This document shows positions 1 to 8,613 of a stretch of DNA of 64,000 nt, in pieces. The stretch comes from an uncultured Campylobacter sp. (GTDB lineage Bacteria; Campylobacterota; Campylobacteria; Campylobacterales; Campylobacteraceae), in NCBI RefSeq assembly GCF_905373215.1, contig NZ_CAJPRT010000001.1, positions 62,001-126,000 on the forward strand. The letters are read 5' to 3'. Position numbers and translations under genes: made by a program. Under the pieces are notes generated by a model. The model worked only from the letters and a program-made list of their open reading frames with translations, made no database searches and was not told the origin of the DNA. Within the stretch, counting starts at the first letter, position 1, and each line of letters opens with the position of its first letter.

Positions 1-1
1 T

Positions 2-430
2 ACTTCGGCGATTGAATACGCACTATATTCGCTAAATATCAAGAATATCATCGTTTGTGGGCACAGCAACTGCGGTGGCTGCGCGGCGCTGTTTTATGAC
101 GCAAAAAAGCTCGAAAAAATTCCAAACGTAAGGCGCTGGCTAAATTTAATGCAGCCCGTAAAAGACGAGGTCGAAAAGCTAAAAGATATCGGCGCCGACA
201 AGCGCGAGTGGATCACCGAGCGGCTAAATATTATAAATTCCATGCAAAATTTACTTAGCTTTCCTGGCATCAAAGATGCCTACAAAAACGGCGAGATTAA
301 AATTTACGGCTGGCACTACGTCATCGAAACGGGCGAGCTATTCAACTACGACGACGAAGGCGCACATTTTACGCTATTAAATAAGGGAATGGATTATGAA
401 AAAATCTATAATCAGCTTTTTAACGATTAG
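2..430 (+). CDS. can: beta-carbonic anhydrase (5' end outside window)
   Basis: Only the C-terminal 142 codons are present; the frame is open from base 2 and ends with TAG at 428-430. Beta-carbonic anhydrases interconvert CO2 and bicarbonate. The visible motif VCGHSNCGGC carries the zinc-ligand His and Cys of the class, followed by the usual conserved tail (IYGWHYVIETGELFNYD). The first zinc Cys and the Asp-Arg dyad would lie upstream of the window. The mechanosensitive channel gene starts 35 bases before this stop, so the two are probably translationally coupled. The family call is firm; regulation cannot be judged. Confidence 0.93.
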   Translation, partial: TSAIEYALYSLNIKNIIVCGHSNCGGCAALFYDAKKLEKIPNVRRWLNLMQPVKDEVEKLKDIGADKREWITERLNIINSMQNLLSFPGIKDAYKNGEIKIYGWHYVIETGELFNYDDEGAHFTLLNKGMDYEKIYNQLFND

Positions 431-2510
431 TCTTTTTAGCGCCGCTTTAGCGTTTGCAGACCTCAACACGACCGGCGAGGGAAGCTTTGTAGAGACGAAT
501 TCTACCGCTCCAGAGGCAAATCTTACTTTAGAAAACAACAAAACCGAGATCAAAAAAGAAGTCGCTAAAATTTTATCCAAATCTCTCGGTGCAGAGGATG
601 GTAATAAAACCGAAGTAATAAATATGATCGCAGAAAAGGTCGCCAAAACGGAGACTTCACAGAAAAAAGCTCCTAATGGAGAGACGCTTATCTCTGTAAT
701 CAAAGAGATTAAAAAGCTAAATTTACAACGCAGCTCCCTGCTTAACGGCGGTGACGCCAACGCGAGCAAAAACGAGCTAGACGCCATCGATCGCAATAAA
801 GCTAAGCTCTTTGATCGCCTGCCTTTCGCGATTACGCAGCAGGATATGGATATCGAAAGCATAATATCGTATGCGCAAAATAAAAAGAACATCCAAACTA
901 CGCTAAAAAAATACGCCAAAAAGCAGAGCTCTCCCGAATACGTAAATGCAAGCGCGGATTTGGAAAAAATGGAGATGGCAGAGATCTTTTATACCTCGCT
1001 TATGAAAATTGAGGATATGTTTGTAAACGGCGCAAGCAGAAGCGCGCTTGAAAGCGAGCTAAGTAGCACGCTACTAAATATCCAAACTAGGGATTTTAGC
1101 AAACTTAATGATTTGAAAAATAATCTAAGCAGTCAAGAGCAAATAGACGCCTTAGAGTCTAAAATCAACGATTTGAAAAACGACAAGCAGACCTACGACG
1201 AGGTGCTTACGTATCTGTCGCGAAATAGCGATCTACTCGCAAGCAGCGTGGTTTTTACGAGCTTAAATTTTAAGTCGGTGATCGATTATATCAACGATAA
1301 AATTCCGTTTAAGCTCAGCCACGTAAATTTCGGCAAGCTCATTCTAATCACGCTGATTACGCTATTTTTCTACTCGCTTCGCAGGCTACTTGCCAACATC
1401 ATCTATTTCGTATTTAAATTCTTTAATAAAAGCTTTTCTCTGGATAGTGAAACTCTAAAAACGCAAGTAGTGGGCATTATCAAGCGTCCGATGGGTATTT
1501 TGCTGATTGCTTATTCGGTTGATATCTGTCTTAGTATCTTTTATTATCCGGCGCCCGTGCCGATAAAATTTGCAAATTTATTCTCGATCGTTTACGTGGT
1601 GCTTTGGGCATGGCTCATTATCGAAATCATCGATGGTTACGGCATTGTCGTGCTTGGAAATATCACGAAAAAAGGCGTCAGAAAAGATATCATAAATCTA
1701 GTCGTTAAAATTCTATACGTCATCGTAATCATCATCGCCGCACTTTTGGTACTAAAGCGTCTAGGCTTTGACATCTCGGCGCTTATGGCATCGCTTGGAA
1801 TCGGCGGACTTGCAATCGCGTTTGCGACCAAGGACATCATCGCAAATTTCTTCTCATCCGTGATGCTATTATTTGATAACTCGTTCTCGCAAGGTGATTG
1901 GGTCGTATTAGGCGACATAGAAGGAAACGTCGTAGAAACGGGCTTTAGAAAGACGACGATCAGAACCTTTGACAATGCTCTTGTTTTTGTGCCGAATTCC
2001 AACATAATGGCGCAAAATATCAAAAACTGGAGCCGCAGGAAGGTAGGACGGAATTTAAAGCTTACCGTAGGCGTCGAATACGGCGCGAGCACGGCTCAAC
2101 TGCGAAAGTGTGTAAACGATATCAAAGAGATGTTAAAATCTCACCCGGGCATCGCTCAATCTGCAGATACAGCATTAAATTCCAAAGATTTTCGTATGCG
2201 CTATAGACAAAATATGGTCTCTATCGACGATTTAGCGGGCTATAAAAGCACTATGTTCGTGGCGCTAGATAGCTTTGGCGATTCGTCTATTAATATTTTA
2301 GTTTACTGCTTCACAAAAACCGTAATATGGGCAAATTTCATCCAAACCAAAGAGGATGTTTTATTTAAAATAATGGAGATCGTGGAGCAAAACGGACTAT
2401 CGTTTGCCTTCCCATCACAGAGCGTTTATATCGAAAATATACCGGAAATAGCAAGTGAATGCGTAAAATCAAAAGTAAATTCCAACGACAAAGGAGAGCA
2501 AAATGGCTGA
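396..2510 (+). CDS. MscS-family mechanosensitive ion channel
   Basis: A 704-residue inner-membrane channel expected to open under membrane tension and release solutes during hypo-osmotic shock. A signal peptide (about residues 1-21) is followed by a long polar periplasmic region of about 280 residues. Membrane helices occupy roughly 310-490, and the MscS core follows: LGIGGLAIAFATKDIIAN is the pore helix/linker and VPNSNIMAQNIKNWSR lies in the beta domain. The length is that of large MscS/YbdG/MscK-like members rather than the 286-residue E. coli MscS. The start overlaps the carbonic anhydrase stop by 35 bases and the stop overlaps the next small gene by 8 bases, so this is one operon with the downstream acidic protein and SOD. 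Confidence 0.93.
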   Translation: MKKSIISFLTISLFSAALAFADLNTTGEGSFVETNSTAPEANLTLENNKTEIKKEVAKILSKSLGAEDGNKTEVINMIAEKVAKTETSQKKAPNGETLISVIKEIKKLNLQRSSLLNGGDANASKNELDAIDRNKAKLFDRLPFAITQQDMDIESIISYAQNKKNIQTTLKKYAKKQSSPEYVNASADLEKMEMAEIFYTSLMKIEDMFVNGASRSALESELSSTLLNIQTRDFSKLNDLKNNLSSQEQIDALESKINDLKNDKQTYDEVLTYLSRNSDLLASSVVFTSLNFKSVIDYINDKIPFKLSHVNFGKLILITLITLFFYSLRRLLANIIYFVFKFFNKSFSLDSETLKTQVVGIIKRPMGILLIAYSVDICLSIFYYPAPVPIKFANLFSIVYVVLWAWLIIEIIDGYGIVVLGNITKKGVRKDIINLVVKILYVIVIIIAALLVLKRLGFDISALMASLGIGGLAIAFATKDIIANFFSSVMLLFDNSFSQGDWVVLGDIEGNVVETGFRKTTIRTFDNALVFVPNSNIMAQNIKNWSRRKVGRNLKLTVGVEYGASTAQLRKCVNDIKEMLKSHPGIAQSADTALNSKDFRMRYRQNMVSIDDLAGYKSTMFVALDSFGDSSINILVYCFTKTVIWANFIQTKEDVLFKIMEIVEQNGLSFAFPSQSVYIENIPEIASECVKSKVNSNDKGEQNG

Positions 2511-2676
2511 TTTCGATGACTTCGAAGACGAAGAGTTCGATGAGGACGAATACGAGGACGATGATCTAATCGGAGGCGATGAGAGTTACAACTACAACTA
2601 CGACGAGGATGATTACAGCTACGAAGACGACGACGGTTTTAACGATTATAGCGATTTGGACAGCGAGGATTATTAG
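2503..2676 (+). CDS. extremely acidic 57-residue protein, unknown function
   Basis: ATG at 2503 sits 6 bases after AGGAG, overlaps the mscS stop by 8 bases, and the frame ends with TAG at 2674-2676. By my count the 57-residue product has 20 Asp, 10 Glu, 12 Phe/Tyr and no Lys or Arg, so its predicted charge is near -30. There are two acidic blocks (about residues 3-21 and 34-56) around a short LIGG turn. No signal peptide is present, so it should be cytoplasmic. I recognise no family. Its stop codon shares a base with the GTG start of the SOD gene. The composition suggests metal binding, a DNA mimic or a chaperone-like partner, but nothing in the sequence decides between these. Confidence 0.75.
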   Translation: MADFDDFEDEEFDEDEYEDDDLIGGDESYNYNYDEDDYSYEDDDGFNDYSDLDSEDY

Positions 2677-3407
2677 TGTTTAGATCCAGGGCACTGCCTT
2701 TTGATCCGAGAGCGAATAAAATCGCGAGCTTGCAAAGCTTAAAATTTCATCACGGCGGGCTTTACGAGGATTATGTCGCTGGTCTGAACCGAGATATAGC
2801 GGACACGCCGATACAAAACGCAGATCTTTTTACGATCATCACGCAGTCGTTCAAGGCCGCGCGCGACGAGGAGTGCAATTTTTCGCAAATTTCAAAGCTT
2901 TATAAAATTTGCCTAGGTTTTAGCCGTATTTTTAACAACGCCTCTGAAATTTACAACCACGATTTTTACTTCGACTGTATCGCGCAGCCAAGCGAGCCTA
3001 GCGGCGAGCTCGCGGACGCTTTAGCTCAGGCTTTCGGCGGGATAGAAAATTTTAAAAGCGAGTTTTTAAAGCGCGCACTGGGGCTTTTCGGTAGCGGCTG
3101 GTGCTGGCTTGCGTGCGACGAGCGCGCGGCGAATTTAGAAATCATCACGACGCAAAATGCGGACACGCCGATCGCTCACGGCAAAATTCCACTGCTTGCC
3201 TGCGATCTTTGGGAGCACGCCTATTATGTCGATCATCAAAATGCGCGCAAGTTCTACGTGGAGAGCTTCTTGCGTTTTGCGGACTTTGGCTTTGCAAGCG
3301 ACGCCTATTCGTGGGCGAAAAAGCAAGGATTTGAATCCGTGAAGCTCTACATCGGCGAGCTTCATCCCGCCGCATCTTCGCGCTGCGATTGCGGCTGCTG
3401 CGGATAG
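2676..3407 (+). CDS. sodB: divergent Fe/Mn superoxide dismutase
   Basis: Dismutates superoxide to O2 and H2O2. The GTG start overlaps the preceding TAG by one base and has GAGG 7 bases upstream; the resulting N-terminus (MFRSRALPFD) aligns with SodB starts. Metal ligands are visible as H25, H95 (YNHDFYF), D177 and H181 (DLWEHAYYVDH). At 243 residues it is longer than usual. Extra residues lie between the N-terminal helices (about 44-80), and the tail is Cys-rich (CDCGCCG). Second-shell residues differ from the E. coli enzyme: the position of His30 is Leu29 and that of Gln69 is Glu91. The Fe-SOD fold is clear, but normal catalytic activity should not be assumed. It is the last gene of the can-mscS-acidic protein operon. 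Confidence 0.88.
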   Translation: MFRSRALPFDPRANKIASLQSLKFHHGGLYEDYVAGLNRDIADTPIQNADLFTIITQSFKAARDEECNFSQISKLYKICLGFSRIFNNASEIYNHDFYFDCIAQPSEPSGELADALAQAFGGIENFKSEFLKRALGLFGSGWCWLACDERAANLEIITTQNADTPIAHGKIPLLACDLWEHAYYVDHQNARKFYVESFLRFADFGFASDAYSWAKKQGFESVKLYIGELHPAASSRCDCGCCG

Positions 3408-4302
3408 ATTTGGGCTTTTGCTACGCAACTTAGAGAGTTGCAAAACTTTAAGTTCATTAATTACGCCGCGCGCTAAATTTCAAGCACCTTTCGCTTCTTG
3501 ACGTCTATATTCTACGACACAAATACTGCGGCATCGCGAGACCCTGGGCTTGCTATCTCGCCGTATAAAATTTACGTGGATTTTGGTCTTTAATCCATTT
3601 AATACCTTCAAATTAAAATTTTGCAGATTTTAATTTGAAGCTCATCTCGCTTAGACCCACGTTTGCCGTTCTTGCGTACTAAATTTCATTTCGCCGCACT
3701 ACCGTCTGACAACTCTGTCTTTTCAAACACGCTAAAATTTTATTGTATGCGTTTTACTCTGCAAATACAGCGTCACACGGATACTTACATGAAATTTCGC
3801 TTAGCAGCCATGCCGGCTAAAATTTTAACGTTGTCGCGCGCGCATCGAAATTTTAACGCTTATGAGCGGATATTTCGTAAAATTTTAAAGTTACAAATAA
3901 GCGGTTCGTAAAATTTTAAGATTGCGATAGGCGGCTCGCTCTTTGCCTCTGTAGCAGAAACAACCGATCTGCTTCCTGCGTTTGCGTCGTATCGCCCGCA
4001 GCCCGTGCCGTGTCTTTCGCATTGGCACTCTATTGCATCGCTTGGTGTTTAAACTCGCTCGCATTGCTAAGCGACATAGCGTCGCGAGCACGGCGTATGA
4101 TTTGAAATTTTCCCCAATCTATCTCAAGGATCGCTTCGGCGCTTCCTAGTACCGATAAAATTTAAATTTTTCGCGCGCTCGGTAAGATCCGTTTAGCAAA
4201 GCGGGCGGTAAATTTTAAAATTTCGACCGTCTAGCTTCATCCACCCTTGCTCACCTCTCTCGCGCCTTGTGCCCGCACTCTTTGCTAAGTTTTGCGCCCG
4301 TT
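3408..4302. other. 895-bp spacer with AT-palindromic short repeats
   Basis: No convincing gene. The stretch contains a perfect inverted repeat (3606-3640) and, from about 3817 to 3918, four copies of a TAAAATTTTAA-like core about 30 bases apart. The short open frames here are made of these repeats and have no family resemblance. Confidence 0.6.
3606..3640. repeat. perfect 14-bp inverted repeat, 7-base loop
   Basis: Bases 3606-3619 (CTTCAAATTAAAAT) are exactly complementary to 3627-3640, with loop TTTGCAG. The arms are AT-rich and there is no T run, so a classical terminator is only one possibility. It lies 200 bases downstream of the SOD stop, between convergent transcription units. Confidence 0.8.
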
Positions 4303-6090
4303 TTACTCCGCTCGGTCCTTTGATTTATCAAATTTTATCCGCTCCTCGAGCCGCTTAAACTCGTCTGCGTAAATTAGCGCATTATCGACGCACTCAAGCC
4401 AAAACTCCAGCGTTCGCGCGTCCTTGCCGAAGTGCTTTTGCAGCAAAGCTTCGACGCTCATCACGCCGCACTCGCGCAAAAACGCCTTGTACGCGCTGAT
4501 AAATTTATCGCCCGAGCGCGTAAACTCGTCCAGCAAAAACTGCGAAAGCAGGTAGCCGACGGTGTAGGGGTAGTTGTAGATGTATTGATCGGTCTTGTAA
4601 AAATGTAGCTTAAAGTACGGCAAAAAGCCCTCCGCATCCTGCGTCGTATCGCCGTAGCGTCCTCGCCACGCCTTTTGCATGAGCTCTTCTATCTGCGCCA
4701 CGCCGACCGCGCCCTTTTGCCTAGCCTTTAAAAAAGCGATCTCAAAATCAAACCGCACGCCGATGTGTAGCATGAAATTTGCCGCCGATTTTAGCTCCTG
4801 CCACAAGATGTCAAAGGTCAAATTTTTATCCGCGCTATTTTTTCGCAGATAGTTTCGCAACACGGCTTCATTAAAGGTGCTAGCAGCCTCGGCTAGCGTC
4901 ATAGGAAACTGCGTGTGCAGCGCGGGCAGATCGCGCATGATCCAGTAGTGCCACGCGTGTCCGAGCTCGTGCGCCTGCTGGATCATATGCGCCTGCGTGC
5001 CCATGTAGCTAGAAAACACCCGCGGCTGACGAAATTTATCAAACCTCGTATAAAATGCGCCGCCTGCTTTGTTTTCGCGCACCTGCGCCTCGATCCAGTT
5101 TTTATCCAGCATCATTTTAATAAATTCGGGAATTTCCTCGCTAACCTCGCCCAGAGCCTCGCAGATCGTCTCTATCGCCCGCTCGTAGGGGATCTCCTCC
5201 GTGCTAGCGAAAGGAGACGGCGCGAGCAGATCGCAGGCGTAAATTTTACCCTGCGGGAAGTACTTCGCGCGCAGGCTCACGCACTCTCTGATCTTGTCTG
5301 ATCTGCGATCTAGCGCCGCAAACATCGCCGTTACGGCCTGCTCGCTGATCTTGTTTTGCTGCAGGCTAGGCGTAAGGATATCCGTCCCCGCCGCCCTAAA
5401 TTCGCCCAGCCTAAAGCCCTGAAGCAAATTTAAAACGTCGACGTACAAGCTCGCGTGCTTACCGTAATGCTCCGCTAGCCCGTCAAACACGCTCTTTCGC
5501 AGCGCAGCATCGGGCGAGCCCTTTAAAACGCCCGCGCATTTTGAGAGATTATAGAGGCTTTTTACGCCGCTTTTATCGGTAGCTTGCACGGCGATGAGGT
5601 TGTTTAGATGCCTAAATACGCCGTAAAGCGGGGCGAAACTGCTAGTCGCCGTGTCCTCGTAAATTTTACGCTCCTTTGCGTCAAATTTTGCCCGCCAGCT
5701 ACTTTTGTGCTCGTCGTAAAGAAATTTTATCCGCGCAAACTCCTGCGTTTGGCGCGCGGTATCGGAGGGATCTAGCGCGTCCATCTTTTCAAAAATGATC
5801 TCTTTCGTTCGCTCAAGACGCAAAAACTTCTCCCTGATTTTCGCCTCGGCCGCGCCTGCTCGTTCGTCTTTAGTGTCGTCGCTTGATTTGCAACGGCAAA
5901 ACGCAAGCAAAGAGTTTGCCTCCTCAAATCCGCGCTCGTATGCATTTATCAGCAAATTTAGCCCGCCGTTAGAGCCTAGCAGCCCCTCTATCTCGCCTAA
6001 AATTTCGTCCAAATTTGACAGCGCATCCGTAAATCTCGCGTCGTCAAAGTCGCCGTACGCGTCCTCAAACGTCCATCTAGGAAGCTCCAT
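4303..6090 (-). CDS. pepF: M3-family oligoendopeptidase (PepF-like)
   Basis: A cytoplasmic zinc metallopeptidase that cleaves short peptides. The zinc motif HELGH lies near residue 375 and the third ligand Glu about 25 residues later (AEAASTFNE), as in M3B enzymes. Length is about 595 residues, normal for PepF. A GTG at 6102 overlaps the dcuC stop by four bases (GTGA), but ATG at 6090 has GAGG at good spacing and matches a natural N-terminus (MELPRWTFED), so I prefer 6090. The gene follows dcuC directly on the same strand and is probably cotranscribed. No signal peptide is visible. Confidence 0.92.
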   Translation of the reverse strand: MELPRWTFEDAYGDFDDARFTDALSNLDEILGEIEGLLGSNGGLNLLINAYERGFEEANSLLAFCRCKSSDDTKDERAGAAEAKIREKFLRLERTKEIIFEKMDALDPSDTARQTQEFARIKFLYDEHKSSWRAKFDAKERKIYEDTATSSFAPLYGVFRHLNNLIAVQATDKSGVKSLYNLSKCAGVLKGSPDAALRKSVFDGLAEHYGKHASLYVDVLNLLQGFRLGEFRAAGTDILTPSLQQNKISEQAVTAMFAALDRRSDKIRECVSLRAKYFPQGKIYACDLLAPSPFASTEEIPYERAIETICEALGEVSEEIPEFIKMMLDKNWIEAQVRENKAGGAFYTRFDKFRQPRVFSSYMGTQAHMIQQAHELGHAWHYWIMRDLPALHTQFPMTLAEAASTFNEAVLRNYLRKNSADKNLTFDILWQELKSAANFMLHIGVRFDFEIAFLKARQKGAVGVAQIEELMQKAWRGRYGDTTQDAEGFLPYFKLHFYKTDQYIYNYPYTVGYLLSQFLLDEFTRSGDKFISAYKAFLRECGVMSVEALLQKHFGKDARTLEFWLECVDNALIYADEFKRLEERIKFDKSKDRAE

Positions 6091-6098
6091 TTTACGCC

Positions 6099-7490
6099 TC
6101 ACAACGAGAGTAAAAACACGAAAATATGGTGGCTAACGAGGCCCAAGACCGCCGGCACGCTGCAGCGTTTGACGATATCGAGCGGACTGCACTTTAGCAT
6201 ACCGGCTATCGCGACGACCACGCCTGCGACGGGCGAGAGAGGGCGAGCGATAGTCGAGGCCTGGTGCATCGGCAGCACGAGCATCACGGAGCTCACGTTT
6301 AGTTTAGCTGCGATATGCGGCACCATCTCGATGAGCGGGTAGAAGCTCGCGCCGTTTGAGCCAGAGATGATCGTAACTAGCGTCGTGATGATCACGAAAA
6401 GCACCGACATGCCAAATCCGCCAAAGCCAAGTGAATTTGCGAGCCCTACGATACTATCGAGCATGCCTAGCGCCTTAAAGCCTTCTGCAAATACGCCCGC
6501 TGCGATGATAAGGATCACGACGCCGCTTAGACTCTTGCCCATCGCTTGGAAAAACACCTTGACCCCTTCGGCAATCGGGTCAAATTTAAACCCATGCCTA
6601 ACCGCTTCAAAAAGCATCGCGATGACGACTGATAGGATGATGATCGCCGAGATGTCAAGCTTGATAGAAGCGATGCAGTACTGCGAAAATACGACCACCA
6701 AAATCATCGGCAAAAACGGCAGTATCGCGTAAATTTTAGGCGCGGCGGCCTCGGGATTTTGCACGGCGCCGTCGAATTCCATCACTTCGCCCACGTGCTC
6801 GCTGCACACCCAGCCCTCTTTTTTATCCAGATATCTGTTCCAAAAAACGAGCGCGATACCCATCACGATCGAAGTCGGAAGCGCGGCCGGAATTTTATAG
6901 ATGAAAACGTAATCTAAAATGCTAAGTTGCGTAGCCTTCGCGGCGGCGGCGGTCGATGCGCCGATGAGCACCATCGAGGCGGCTCCCGACATCGCGCAGA
7001 TCGAGCCTACGGTGAGTTTGTTTAGCCCAAGCGAGATGAGTACGGGTCCTAGTAGCGCAAGACATAGCACGCCAAGCCCTACCGCGCTAGTGATAACCAT
7101 GCTGATGAGCTTAGCCACCGCAAATGCGACGAAGACCATGAAGTATGGGTTTTTGATCCTAGCAAAGCGCTTCGTAGCGATAGAGACGAAAGCGTGGTTT
7201 GCGCCGATATGCGTCATATAGCTCGCAAAGCCCACCATAAACATGATGATAAGGCCTAAATTTGCAAATCTGTTTGAGAACATATATCGGATAAACTCGA
7301 TGATGTTTAGGTAGGCGTTGCCCGTCGCTACGGCCTGTTTGGGCATAAAATTCCCCGTACCCAGCGCTACCGAACAGATCAACATAAAAACGCCCGAAAG
7401 AAAAAGCACGAGCGGCGCGTACTTGCCTCGCACTATCGCCCAACCCACTATAAACAGCACTACCGTGCCGATAATAATACCTGCAGTCAT
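6099..7490 (-). CDS. dcuC: DcuC-family C4-dicarboxylate transporter
   Basis: A 463-residue polytopic inner-membrane carrier. The DcuC family exchanges or exports succinate, fumarate and malate, mainly during anaerobic fumarate respiration. Roughly 12 hydrophobic segments cover the whole protein. Family signatures include SAVGLGVLCLALLGPVL, the Ala-rich ASTAAAAKATQLS segment and a C-terminal SPVAGVVVAIAG motif. ATG at 7490 has AAGGAG 6 bases upstream. It probably forms a two-gene operon with the M3 peptidase. Substrate is inferred from the family; export of succinate fits an organism respiring fumarate or formate. Confidence 0.9.
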   Translation of the reverse strand: MTAGIIIGTVVLFIVGWAIVRGKYAPLVLFLSGVFMLICSVALGTGNFMPKQAVATGNAYLNIIEFIRYMFSNRFANLGLIIMFMVGFASYMTHIGANHAFVSIATKRFARIKNPYFMVFVAFAVAKLISMVITSAVGLGVLCLALLGPVLISLGLNKLTVGSICAMSGAASMVLIGASTAAAAKATQLSILDYVFIYKIPAALPTSIVMGIALVFWNRYLDKKEGWVCSEHVGEVMEFDGAVQNPEAAAPKIYAILPFLPMILVVVFSQYCIASIKLDISAIIILSVVIAMLFEAVRHGFKFDPIAEGVKVFFQAMGKSLSGVVILIIAAGVFAEGFKALGMLDSIVGLANSLGFGGFGMSVLFVIITTLVTIISGSNGASFYPLIEMVPHIAAKLNVSSVMLVLPMHQASTIARPLSPVAGVVVAIAGMLKCSPLDIVKRCSVPAVLGLVSHHIFVFLLSL

Positions 7491-8613
7491 TTTAGCTCCT
7501 TTCGCGGTAAAATTTGAGCGAATTTTACTACGAACATCGATATTTTAAGCTAAAACGGAGATTATTTTTAGGCTTTTTCGCGCCAGGGATACTTTGCGCG
7601 ATCTTTGATTGATTGAAATTTTACATTTGGAGCGCGGATTTGCGGCTGAATTTATAAAATTTAAAGCAGCTCTCAGCTCAGCAGAGGGGACTGCGGCGCA
7701 GCACAGAGCGGATGCGGCGAGTGAAGCGGCGCACACTGCGCGCGACCGGCAAACGAGCGCGGGCGGCAGATACTGCGTTTTGAAGTCGCGATTAAGTCGG
7801 GGCAATAAGAATTTTAAAATTTCTCTGTCCGCTTAGGTAAAATTACTGCGTCAAAGGCGAGGCGCGGCGGGTTTAAAATTTACGCCCGAATAGCATGGCT
7901 TGCGAACCGCGGGCTAAATTTAACGAAATTTGATCGTCGAATTTTGCCCTTTCGGCGGTTGAAATTTCAGTGCTGTTTCGGCTTGAAATTTCGCTTTAAA
8001 TTTTAAAAATTCGCACCGCGCCAAAGTTGCTCGTTACGCGGAAAAGACAAGCCGTATCGAAGCCAAGCTATGTCGCGTCGGGCGATACCTGCGCGCTATG
8101 TGTGCCAAAATACAGCGTGGAATTTTAACCGCATCAGCTCAAATCACGCGGCGAGCTGCGCTGCATAAAGCTTCGTTTGTTTAAAACGTCAAGCCGTATT
8201 CGCGCGCTGTATAAAGCCGCCAGGCGAATTTTACTCGTTTAAACGCAGCGCGTCGCTCTACAAATACAAAGCCGCATCATTTAAAGGCGGCACTTGACGG
8301 CGCGGTATGTGCGGCTAAAAAACAAAAGCGCAAGGCTCGCTTGTTTAAAATTTTTAAGCCGCACTTCAAATGTAAATTGCGCTCGCTCGAAGTGTAAAGT
8401 CGCGTCTGTTTAAAGTGCGGAGCCGCGTCCTAATCAAATGTTAGAGACGTGAAGCCGTGCTTCAAAACGCAAAATCCCGCTCGTTTAAAGCACAAAGCCG
8501 TGAGTACTGAAAATGCGAAGCTGCGATCGTTAAAACGCAAAACCGCGCCTACTCAAAATTTTAAACCTTTTTAAAATTCCAAACCCGCTTAAAATATTAA
8601 AATTTAGCTCGCT
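7491..8613. other. 1.1-kb spacer with degenerate repeats
   Basis: No gene recognised on either strand. From about 8040 to 8580 the sequence is a patchy series of GC-rich words (AAGCCGC-like) alternating with GTTTAAA cores at 8179, 8237, 8343, 8408 and 8483, spaced irregularly at about 58-106 bases (two further near-matches, at 8278 and 8528, lie in between). The first 350 bases carry several AAATTT words. Confidence 0.6.

Noticed and set aside
377..919. 180-codon minus-strand frame opposite the mscS start
   Set aside because: Antisense to a well-supported channel gene; hydrophobic content comes from the reverse complement of Lys/Asn-rich codons, with no family pattern.
3663..3911. 82-codon frame in the spacer after sodB
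   Set aside because: Built from AAAATTTTA words, no ribosome binding site and no recognisable domain.
8040..8580. Possible CRISPR array
   Set aside because: Repeat words are degenerate and irregularly spaced, with no constant repeat/unique spacer alternation and no cas genes in the window.
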